A stretch of 36,898 bases of DNA from Candidatus Fermentibacterota bacterium (GTDB lineage: Bacteria > Fermentibacterota > Fermentibacteria > Fermentibacterales > JCC-6): positions 1-36,898 of the forward strand of contig WJMA01000032.1 in assembly GCA_014728175.1 (NCBI GenBank), written 5' to 3'. Below, one piece after another: positions 8,096-15,141 of this stretch. The position numbers and the translations under genes are program-made. The notes beneath the pieces are model-generated. The model searched no databases. It saw nothing but the letters and a program-made list of their open reading frames with translations, and was not told the DNA's origin. Within the stretch, counting starts at the first letter, position 1, and the number at the start of each line of letters is the position of its first letter.

Positions 8096-9361
8096 ATGGA
8101 TCCAGAGAAGTACGAAAAGTTCCTGAAGCTGCGCCCCCTGAACGTAAGGCTGGCCTTTCCGGGCAGCAGGTGCGCCCTGGTGAGCGGAAGAGACGTATGC
8201 GCTCAGGCGATGGAGCGGAACGCCATAGTCATGGCGGCCAATGTAAGGAACCCTCTGAGCGCCCTGGGCGTCTTGAAAGCTGCCAGGAAGTGCGACTCGT
8301 TCGTTCTGCTGGAGCTGGCCAAGTCGGAGAACGGCTATACGGGCGTTCATTTCAGCAATCTTCCCCAGACCGCTCTCATGTACTCCAGCATGCTCGGTGA
8401 CGGGGTGGTCTACGCCCTTCATATGGACCATTACGCGGTAAAGTCGGCCGAGGATAGAGACGAGGCGATAAGCACCATTCCCTGGGCCATCTCCAGGGGC
8501 TGGACCTCGGTCGCCATAGATGCATCCCACAATCCCGATTATGAGAACCTCACCTACACCAGAGACATAGCCATGTACATACCCTCCTACGTAGGGCTGG
8601 AGACCGAGGTGGGGGAGATAAAAGGCGCGGGGGTTCTGACCACCATGGAGGAGGCGGAGTACTACGTGGGGGGGCTCAACAGCTGGGGGATATTCCCCGA
8701 TTACCTGGCCATTTCCAACGGCTCCAAGCACGGCACCTACGACACCAGTAGGGGTGAGGTGGAGGGTATCGACCTCGACCGTACCGGGGAGATAGCCGGC
8801 GAGATATCAAAGTACGGATGTGTCATAGCCCAGCATGGGATAAGCGGAACTCCGCTGGACAAAGTGGGGATGTTCAAGGACTTCGGTATCCGCAAGGGCA
8901 ACGTCGGCACCCTCTGGCAGAATCTGGTCTTCGGACTGGAGGTGGACCCGGACAGCGGCAACGCGGTCATCGAGAACGGCTCCTACGTGAAAAGGCCCGA
9001 CAAGGGCGTTCCGGTGGAGCTGTGGGAGGACATCGTGGCCTGGGCCGACTCCAAGGGCTACGGGCGGGCCTCGGGAGACTACAAGAGGGCCAACATCCAG
9101 TTCCATCATCGCATAATGGCCCTTCCGGATGAGTACAGGAACAGAATAGTCGACGAGACCGAGAGCTGGGCCCTCAGGTTCTTCGAGGCCTTCAACTCCA
9201 CGGGCTCCGGGTCCGCGGTGGTGGACATGATCGTGGAGAGGGCGGACTGGAATTCCACACCGGAGATGCGGATAATTGCCAGCAGGGGCCGCTACACGGC
9301 CGACGCGGCTCCCGATGCGGACGATCCCTCCCACTCGACCGAGGAGGATCACTCCGACTGA
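8096..9361 (+). CDS. Class II (zinc-dependent) fructose-bisphosphate aldolase family protein
   Basis: A 421-residue TIM-barrel aldolase of the class II FBA/TBP family, which cleaves or forms ketose bisphosphates using zinc-activated dihydroxyacetone phosphate. The zinc-site elements are in the expected order: ALHMDHYAV (H, D, H) near residue 108, ISNGSKHGTYD near residue 207, and AQHGISGTPLD near residue 245. The latter two correspond to the VHG and HGGSG motifs of FbaA. The protein is longer than E. coli FbaA (359) and much longer than the 285-residue type; the extra length is mainly a C-terminal helical extension ending in a Glu/Asp/His-rich tail. It is divergent from ktrB and precedes pyrC by 17 bases. 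Fructose-1,6-bisphosphate is the likely substrate but tagatose-type sugars are possible. The start has AAGGA eight bases upstream. Confidence 0.87.
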   Translation: MDPEKYEKFLKLRPLNVRLAFPGSRCALVSGRDVCAQAMERNAIVMAANVRNPLSALGVLKAARKCDSFVLLELAKSENGYTGVHFSNLPQTALMYSSMLGDGVVYALHMDHYAVKSAEDRDEAISTIPWAISRGWTSVAIDASHNPDYENLTYTRDIAMYIPSYVGLETEVGEIKGAGVLTTMEEAEYYVGGLNSWGIFPDYLAISNGSKHGTYDTSRGEVEGIDLDRTGEIAGEISKYGCVIAQHGISGTPLDKVGMFKDFGIRKGNVGTLWQNLVFGLEVDPDSGNAVIENGSYVKRPDKGVPVELWEDIVAWADSKGYGRASGDYKRANIQFHHRIMALPDEYRNRIVDETESWALRFFEAFNSTGSGSAVVDMIVERADWNSTPEMRIIASRGRYTADAAPDADDPSHSTEEDHSD

Positions 9362-9378
9362 TCACTCAGGGGGAATCC

Positions 9379-10674
9379 TTGCGCAGCACTCTGTTAAGAC
9401 GGGCCAGGGTCCTGGATCCAGCAGCGGGTTCCGACACCACCGCCGACGTACTGATCGAGGACGGTAGGATATCCCGGATATCTTCAGCCGGGGCTCTTCC
9501 CGCGGGTGCCGAGGAGATCGACGCCCGTGGCAAATGGATCTTTCCCGGTCTGGTGGACATCCACGTACATCTCAGACAGCCCGGGGGAGACGAGGCCGAG
9601 ACCCTGGAGTCGGGTCTGGCCGCGGCGGTTGCCGGAGGGGTGACCACCGTGGCCACCATGCCCAACACCGACCCTCCCCTGGACGTCCCGGCACTGGTAT
9701 CCAAGCTGATCGATCGATCCGAGGGCCTGGAGTTGTGCCGGGTGATTCCCGTGGGCTGCGTCTCCAAGGCCAGACGAGGCGAGGAGCCGGTAGACTTCGA
9801 GGCCCTATACGAGGCCGGGGCGAGAGCCTTTTCCGATGATGGAAGCCCCGTATCTAACAGCAGGTTGCTGAGAGAGGCCCTGGTCAGGACCGCCGGACTA
9901 GGCGCCCCGGTGATCGAGCATCCGGAGATGCCCACGATGTCCGAGGGATGCGTGAACGAGGGTCCGGTCAGCCGCGAGCTGGGCGTGGCCGGATTGCCCG
10001 ACAGCTCGGAGACAGCCGACGTCGCCCGCTGTCTGGAGCTGGCGGAGGGAACCGGGGGACACCTACACCTCACCCATCTCTCGGTTCCCCGCAGCGTAGA
10101 GCTGGTGGAAGCCGCCCGGAGAAGGGGGGGAGGATTTCGGGTATCGTGCGACGTTACTCCCCACCATTTGGGCCTGGACGAGACCGCGGTCCTGCGTCTG
10201 GGTTCCATGGCCAAGATGAAACCTCCTCTAAGGTCTCTCGAGGCCAGGAAGGGCCTGGCCGCTTCGGTAGGGAAAGGCATGGTGGACTGCGTGGCCAGCG
10301 ACCACGCTCCCCACCCCGATTCCTTGAAGAAGGTTCCTCTTCCGGAGGCGGCCTTCGGGGTAACCGGCCTGGAGACCCTCCTGCCGGTAACCCTGTCTGT
10401 GCTGTGCGGCGAGGTGGGCCTGACGGAGCTGAAGGTTTTGCGTCTTCTTACCGTGGCCCCGGCGGAGATCCTGGGGATCGACCGCCCCTCCCTGGCTCCG
10501 GGAGGGAGGGCGGACCTGGTTCTGTTCGACCCCGAGAGGGAGTTCGTACCCCGGTCCGAGGGGTTCCTCTCTTCCTCGGCGAACAACGCTTTCGTGGGAT
10601 CCGAGCTGCGAGGCAGGGTGGAGGCGGTATGGAGGGGAAGGTTGCTGTATAGAGATGGCTCGTTGCAGATCTAG
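9379..10674 (+). CDS. pyrC: Dihydroorotase
   Basis: A 431-residue class I dihydroorotase that closes carbamoyl-aspartate to dihydroorotate, step three of UMP synthesis. The amidohydrolase metal-site motifs are present: DIHVHLRQPG (residues about 60-69), FSDDGSPVSN near residue 150, CDVTPHHLG near residue 257 and ASDHAPHPD near residue 311. Length and motif set match the roughly 430-residue Bacillus/Thermus-type enzyme. The start codon is TTG at 9379, preceded by AGGGGGAA at good spacing, and no better start exists in frame. The 3' end overlaps the next gene, a TPR lipoprotein, by 20 bases, so the pyrimidine and envelope genes share one transcript. Other pyr genes follow at 12312, 13091 and 14395. 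Confidence 0.94.
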   Translation: MRSTLLRRARVLDPAAGSDTTADVLIEDGRISRISSAGALPAGAEEIDARGKWIFPGLVDIHVHLRQPGGDEAETLESGLAAAVAGGVTTVATMPNTDPPLDVPALVSKLIDRSEGLELCRVIPVGCVSKARRGEEPVDFEALYEAGARAFSDDGSPVSNSRLLREALVRTAGLGAPVIEHPEMPTMSEGCVNEGPVSRELGVAGLPDSSETADVARCLELAEGTGGHLHLTHLSVPRSVELVEAARRRGGGFRVSCDVTPHHLGLDETAVLRLGSMAKMKPPLRSLEARKGLAASVGKGMVDCVASDHAPHPDSLKKVPLPEAAFGVTGLETLLPVTLSVLCGEVGLTELKVLRLLTVAPAEILGIDRPSLAPGGRADLVLFDPEREFVPRSEGFLSSSANNAFVGSELRGRVEAVWRGRLLYRDGSLQI

Positions 10675-12322
10675 GCACCGGTATCTTCTTTTCCCGGTCC
10701 TGGCGGCTCTTCTGGCAGCCTCCTGCGCCTACTTCAACACCTTCTACAATGCCAGGGAGAGCTACGAGGAGGCGGCGGAGCTGGCCAGGCTCCATCCCGA
10801 CCGTCCAAGCGAGAGCGAGGCCGAGCTTCTTCGCAGCGCCATACACGGCTGCGGCAAGGTCCTCCGCTACCACCCTGAGAGTGGATGGGCCGACGATGCG
10901 CAGCTTCTAATGGGAGACGCCCTTTACCTGTTGGGCAAGAGAACTCTCCGGGGAAGCGGCACCTCCAGCTTCCAGGAGGCCATGAGGTCCTATTCCTCGG
11001 CCATAGTGATGACCGATGATCGGGAGATTAGGGACAGGGCCAACCTGGGTCTGGGAAGAGCGGCGATGAGCCTGGACAGACACGGTGATGCGGTGGCCTC
11101 CCTTCAGGCGGTGTCCGACCGGGACCGCAGAACGTATACCGTGGCCAGGGTGCTCATGCTACAGGCACTGATAGAAGCGGGGAGCTCCGACCGGGCCCTC
11201 CAGGCGCTGGACACCCTCGCCGTGCCCGAGAGCGACAGCCTGAGAGGCGAGATACTCCTGATGACGGGCAAAGCCCTGACGGACCTGGGCCGTCCGGACA
11301 GCGCCGCCGTTCTCTGCCTGGAGGCCGGGGGCCTCTTCGAGCGGGGCGGGGGATACTACGAAGCCATGACCCAGGCCGCCGAGGCTTACATAGAGGCCGG
11401 AGAGCCGGAATCTGCAGCCGAGGTCCTGGAGGAGCTCCTTCAGGGACACCGCTCCAGCCTGGAGATGGCCAGGATCTCCCTGCTCAGGGGAAAGGCCAGG
11501 ACTGCGGCGGGCGATACCACGGCGGCCCTCTCGGCCTACCTGGATGCCACCGAGTCGGATCCCTCCAAAGAGGTGGGCGCGGAGGCTCTCTACCTGAGGT
11601 CCCGCCTTCTGGAGGCGCGTGGTAGGCTGGAGGACGCCCTGGCCGACCTGACCGAGCTCAGCCAGAGACCCGGTTCCTACCTGTGGATACGACTTTCGAC
11701 CAATAGGATGAGGGATCTGAAGCTGCTCATAGATTACCGTGACCAGCTGGGCTCGGCGGAGGCGGCGGAGAGGGAGGAGATCCGGCTGAGGATCGCCGAG
11801 AAACGCCAGGACCTGTACAGTGAGACGGACAGCACCGCCATAGGCATCCTCACCGAGCTCAGCCGGGGGGACGACCGCAGGGCTAAGGCCTACTCGCTGG
11901 TGGCGCTGGCTCAGTTGCCGGACGTTGACCCCGACTCTTCCCGGGAGTTGATGATGCGGGCGCTGCAGCTTGCTCGGAGGAGCGATCTGGCCACCGCCAT
12001 CGAGGACAGCCTGGGGCTCGAGCGCGGCCCCGATTATCAAAACCGGCCCTCGATGACTCTGGAGAGGGCATGGGACCTGATCGAGGAAGAGAGCTACGAG
12101 GAGGCCTGGCGTATCGTGGATGAATTGCTATCCTCTGAGTGGAGCTACGACGCCCGGCCGGAACTTCTGTGGGCGGCATACGTGGCCGCGGAGGCGGCTA
12201 GAAAGGACGACAGCTTGGTGGAGGGATACCTGGAGGAGCTGGTCGAGGATTACCCCCTGACCGAGGAGGGTCGGGCGGCCGCCGACAGGTTGATGACCGG
12301 AGAGGAAGGGAATGGAGAGTAA
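10655..12322 (+). CDS. TPR-repeat outer-membrane-type lipoprotein (BamD/gliding-lipoprotein-like)
   Basis: A 555-residue predicted lipoprotein. The signal peptide ends in a lipobox, ALLAASC, with the lipidated cysteine at residue 24. The mature protein starts CAYFNTFYNARESYEEA. A YFNT(Y/F)YNA opening is something I associate with tetratricopeptide lipoproteins of Bacteroidetes and relatives. The rest is a long series of degenerate TPR-like helical pairs with repeated A-L-x-x-L-G and A-x-x-x-Y patterns through about residue 540. A scaffold role in outer-membrane assembly or envelope organisation is inferred from this fold and from BamD-type relatives, not from a specific motif. It sits between pyrC and pyrK, overlapping both (20 and 11 bases), which makes it part of the pyrimidine operon by position only. 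Confidence 0.8.
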   Translation: MARCRSRHRYLLFPVLAALLAASCAYFNTFYNARESYEEAAELARLHPDRPSESEAELLRSAIHGCGKVLRYHPESGWADDAQLLMGDALYLLGKRTLRGSGTSSFQEAMRSYSSAIVMTDDREIRDRANLGLGRAAMSLDRHGDAVASLQAVSDRDRRTYTVARVLMLQALIEAGSSDRALQALDTLAVPESDSLRGEILLMTGKALTDLGRPDSAAVLCLEAGGLFERGGGYYEAMTQAAEAYIEAGEPESAAEVLEELLQGHRSSLEMARISLLRGKARTAAGDTTAALSAYLDATESDPSKEVGAEALYLRSRLLEARGRLEDALADLTELSQRPGSYLWIRLSTNRMRDLKLLIDYRDQLGSAEAAEREEIRLRIAEKRQDLYSETDSTAIGILTELSRGDDRRAKAYSLVALAQLPDVDPDSSRELMMRALQLARRSDLATAIEDSLGLERGPDYQNRPSMTLERAWDLIEEESYEEAWRIVDELLSSEWSYDARPELLWAAYVAAEAARKDDSLVEGYLEELVEDYPLTEEGRAAADRLMTGEEGNGE

Positions 12323-13100
12323 CTCGGGGGACCCCGGCCCACTGGAGACCATGGCCACCCTGAATACGGTCGAGGAGGTTGCCAGAGGGGTTTTCAGGCA
12401 TAGGTACGTGGCCCCGGCCATTGCAGACGGTGCGGAACCGGGCCAATTCGTGCAGATCGAGGTAAGCCACCTGGCCTTCCCCGTAACCCGAAGGCCCTTC
12501 ACTGTGAGCCGGGTGATGGAGGAGGAAGGGGCCTTCGAGATAGTGTTCGAGGTGGTGGGTAGGGGCACGGCCATTCTGGCATCCAGCATTCCCGGCCGCA
12601 GCCTCTCGGTTATGGGTCCGCTTGGACGGGGATACCGGACCGCGGAAGGAAGCTGGGCCCTTATCGGGGGAGGTATGGGAGCGGCCGGATTCCCCTTCCT
12701 GTCCGAGAGGGTGGACGTCCGGCTGGCGATTCTGGGCGCCAGGAGCACCGAACAGCTTCTGCCCTGCGAGGCTGGAGAGCTCCTGATTGCAACCGAGGAC
12801 GGCAGCAGGGGAAGGTGCGGCCTGGTTACCGATTTGGTTTTCGAAGCGTGTTTGGATCGCTACGACCACCTAGCGCTGTGCGGCCCCCTTCCCATGATGC
12901 ACGCGGTGGTAGAGTTCCTGACGGAGGATGTATTGGAGAGAACGCAGGTCAGCGCCGAGAGCAGAATGGCTTGTGGCTGGGGGGTATGCGAGGGCTGCGT
13001 GATTCCGTGCGTGGACGGCTACAGGAAGTGCTGCACCGACGGCCCGGTGTTTCCCGCGTCGGACATCGACTGGGCGGGTTGGATGGAGCTATGCGGCTGA
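12312..13100 (+). CDS. pyrK: Dihydroorotate dehydrogenase electron-transfer subunit
   Basis: A 262-residue iron-sulfur flavoprotein that passes electrons from PyrD to NAD. The N-terminal FAD domain carries RRPFTVSR (residues about 58-65) and the nucleotide domain has a glycine loop (LIGGGMGAAG near residue 117) and LCGPLPMM near residue 193. The C-terminal [2Fe-2S] motif is clear: four cysteines in RMACGWGVCEGCVIPC and then YRKCC near residues 219-241. Its partner gene pyrD starts inside its 3' end (10-base overlap), as expected for the class 1B enzyme. The first ATG at 12312 follows GGAAGGGA closely; an alternative at 12351 with GGAG is possible and would still retain all motifs. Confidence 0.93.
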   Translation: MESNSGDPGPLETMATLNTVEEVARGVFRHRYVAPAIADGAEPGQFVQIEVSHLAFPVTRRPFTVSRVMEEEGAFEIVFEVVGRGTAILASSIPGRSLSVMGPLGRGYRTAEGSWALIGGGMGAAGFPFLSERVDVRLAILGARSTEQLLPCEAGELLIATEDGSRGRCGLVTDLVFEACLDRYDHLALCGPLPMMHAVVEFLTEDVLERTQVSAESRMACGWGVCEGCVIPCVDGYRKCCTDGPVFPASDIDWAGWMELCG

Positions 13101-13975
13101 GGGAGCCCACGGCAGCGGATCTGAGACCGGAGCTTCTGGGAACGGCTTTCCGCTCTCCCATCCTTCTGGCCTCCGGGACCGCCGGCTTCGGGCTGGAGCT
13201 CCTACGAATGGACCACCTGGACGGGGTGGGCGGGCTGGTGAGCAAGGCCACCACCCTGAAGCCCAGGGAAGGAAATCCCCCTCCCCGGATCGCCGAGACC
13301 AGGTTCGGTCTTCTAAACGCCATAGGCCTGGCCAATCCGGGGGTGGACTCGGTCCTGAGCGACATCCTTCCCCGTCTGAGCGGCCTGCCTTGCCCCCTCT
13401 TGGTGAACGTGGCCGGATCCACGGAGCAGGAGTACGGGCTGGTTGTGGAAAGGCTGGAAGAATCGGATCTGCCGCTGGGTTACGAGATCAACGTCTCCTG
13501 CCCCAACGTTGCGGAAGGGGGGATGCTGTTCGGGGCGGACCCGGCGGCCGTGGAAAGGATATCCCGACGGGTGGCAGATCGGACCCGAAAGCCGTTTTCG
13601 GTCAAGCTCACTCCCAACGAGGGGAGCATCGTGGAGTCGGCCGCGGCGGCCGAGGAGGGAGGCGCCGATGCGGTTACGGTGTGCAACACCTTCCTGGGCA
13701 TGAGCATCGATTGGAGAGAGGCCAAGCCCCAGCTCTCGAACCTGACCGGTGGATACACCTCGCCCACCCTGCTACCCCTGGTGGTGGCCAGGGTGTACTC
13801 CGTGTCGGGGTCCGTGCAGATACCGGTAATCGCATCGGGAGGTGTGGGTAGGGCGGAGGACGTGTTGGAGCTGTTGTCGGCCGGTGCCCGGTTGGTGGAG
13901 GTGGGCACGTTGCTTCTCCGAAGCCCGGATGACGTCTGTAGACTTACGAAGGAGATGGAAGGCCTTCTGGAGTGA
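13091..13975 (+). CDS. pyrD: Dihydroorotate dehydrogenase, class 1B catalytic subunit
   Basis: A 294-residue FMN-binding TIM barrel that oxidises dihydroorotate to orotate. Expected motifs are present: ILLASGTAGFG near residue 22, GLVSKATTLKPREGN near residue 45, LNAIGLANPGVD near residue 73 and the catalytic-base region EINVSCPNVAEGG near residue 135, with cysteine as the base, as in class 1 enzymes. IASGGVGRAED closes the FMN phosphate site. The adjacent PyrK subunit confirms the NAD-linked class 1B type. I placed the start at the ATG overlapping pyrK; the frame is open back to 12815, but that part duplicates pyrK sequence out of frame. The stop overlaps the next gene as GTGA. Confidence 0.95.
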   Translation: MRLREPTAADLRPELLGTAFRSPILLASGTAGFGLELLRMDHLDGVGGLVSKATTLKPREGNPPPRIAETRFGLLNAIGLANPGVDSVLSDILPRLSGLPCPLLVNVAGSTEQEYGLVVERLEESDLPLGYEINVSCPNVAEGGMLFGADPAAVERISRRVADRTRKPFSVKLTPNEGSIVESAAAAEEGGADAVTVCNTFLGMSIDWREAKPQLSNLTGGYTSPTLLPLVVARVYSVSGSVQIPVIASGGVGRAEDVLELLSAGARLVEVGTLLLRSPDDVCRLTKEMEGLLE

Positions 13976-14373
13976 GAAGAGCCCTCCTATTCGCGCCGAT
14001 GGTCATGGCCTGCGGGTGCCTGAGCTCCCTACCCGTTTACAAGGGACCGGGCACATCGGTAACCTCGCCGGTCGGTCTTCGGCAGAGAGGGGTAGCCTCC
14101 TACTACGGCGAGGCTTTTCACGGCAGGAAGACCGCCAACGGCGAGGTGTTCGACATGCACGCTCTTACCTGTGCCCATCGAACCCTTCCCTTCGGCACCA
14201 TGGTGGAGGTGACCAACCTGGATAACGGCAACCGGGTTACGGTCAGGGTCAACGACAGAGGGCCCTACGTAAGCGGCAGGATCATCGACCTGACGGTCAA
14301 GGCGGCCAGAGAGTTGGGGATGATCGACTCCGGGATTGCCAAGGTTATGCTCACCATAAGGGGCCGACGGTAG
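13972..14373 (+). CDS. rlpA: RlpA-like double-psi beta-barrel lipoprotein
   Basis: A 133-residue protein consisting of a short hydrophobic signal with cysteines at residues 14 and 16 (a weak lipobox, VMAC) and a single RlpA-type double-psi beta-barrel domain. Family hallmarks are GVASYYGEAFHGRKTANGE near residue 39, AHRTLPFGTMVEVTN near residue 67, and VRVNDRGPYVSGRIIDL near residue 91, which includes the conserved Asp-Arg-Gly. RlpA proteins of Pseudomonas cleave denuded glycan strands during cell separation; many homologues are untested. There is no SPOR domain, so septal targeting by that route is not expected. GTG is the start, forming a GTGA overlap with pyrD; an internal ATG at 13999 would remove most of the signal. 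Confidence 0.85.
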   Translation: MRRALLFAPMVMACGCLSSLPVYKGPGTSVTSPVGLRQRGVASYYGEAFHGRKTANGEVFDMHALTCAHRTLPFGTMVEVTNLDNGNRVTVRVNDRGPYVSGRIIDLTVKAARELGMIDSGIAKVMLTIRGRR

Positions 14374-14394
14374 ACCCGTGAAAGGTTGGTTCGC

Positions 14395-15099
14395 ATGAGG
14401 GATTTATACGTCGCGCTTACCAGCAAATGCGGTTCGTCGCCGGAGGAGATGGTCCGACCCTACGCCGGCCTGCCGGTGGGAATGAAGGTGGGCATGGAGC
14501 TGTTTCTCCGGGATGGGGTGTCCATCGTGGAGGCGTGCGGGTCGGCAGGATTTCCCCTGTTTCTGGATCTGAAGTTCCACGACATTCCGTACACGGTGGC
14601 CGGGGCCATCGAAGCCTCGGTTGACATGGGCGTGGAGATGGTAAACCTCCACGCCGCCGGAGGTATGGAGATGATGCGACGGGCCGCCGAGGCCGCGGCC
14701 GGTCGGGTGACGGTTCTGGCGGTTACCGTTCTGACCAGCCTGGACCGGCAGGACCTCAGACTTCTGAATACCTCCCTCTCTCCCGCCGACCTGGTCCTGC
14801 GATTTGCCAAGGCGGCGGCCGAAGCCGGTCTGGACGGAGTGGTCTGCTCTCCTCTGGAGTTGAAGGCCGTGAGAGAAGAGATGGGAGGCGATTTCGCGGC
14901 GGTTACCCCCGGTATAAGGCCCGCATCCTCGGATAGGCAGGACCAGAGAAGGGTTGCCACCCCCGCCGAAGCCGTATCTGCGGGCGCCTCGGCTCTGGTA
15001 GTGGGCCGCCCCGTCACCGAAGCCTCCGATCCCCGATCGGCGGCGACCACCATCCTGGAGGAGATCGAAGATGCCCGCGGTCGCTTTCCGGGCCACTAG
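14395..15099 (+). CDS. pyrF: Orotidine 5'-phosphate decarboxylase
   Basis: A 234-residue OMP decarboxylase, the last step to UMP. The catalytic Lys-Asp-Lys-Asp set is intact: GMKVGMELF (residues about 27-35) and LDLKFHDIP (about 58-66). The phosphate-binding end VTPGIRPASSDRQDQ and VVGRPVTEASDP are also present. An unusual point is the beta-1 strand LYVALTSKC: most family members end this strand with aspartate (VALD), a residue that contacts the ribose, but here it is threonine at residue 9. I place the start at ATG 14395, with AAAGG about ten bases upstream, not at the TTG at 14386. The gene follows the RlpA-like gene by 21 bases in the pyr/envelope run. Confidence 0.9.
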   Translation: MRDLYVALTSKCGSSPEEMVRPYAGLPVGMKVGMELFLRDGVSIVEACGSAGFPLFLDLKFHDIPYTVAGAIEASVDMGVEMVNLHAAGGMEMMRRAAEAAAGRVTVLAVTVLTSLDRQDLRLLNTSLSPADLVLRFAKAAAEAGLDGVVCSPLELKAVREEMGGDFAAVTPGIRPASSDRQDQRRVATPAEAVSAGASALVVGRPVTEASDPRSAATTILEEIEDARGRFPGH

Positions 15100-15141
15100 G
15101 CGCTCCCCGGCCATTATTCCCGATTCGGTCCGTTAGGCGCC

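Noticed and set aside
9361-9379. PyrR-type attenuator or other pyrimidine-responsive leader before pyrC
   Set aside because: Only 17 bases separate the aldolase-family gene from pyrC, and no alternative hairpins or leader peptide could be found.
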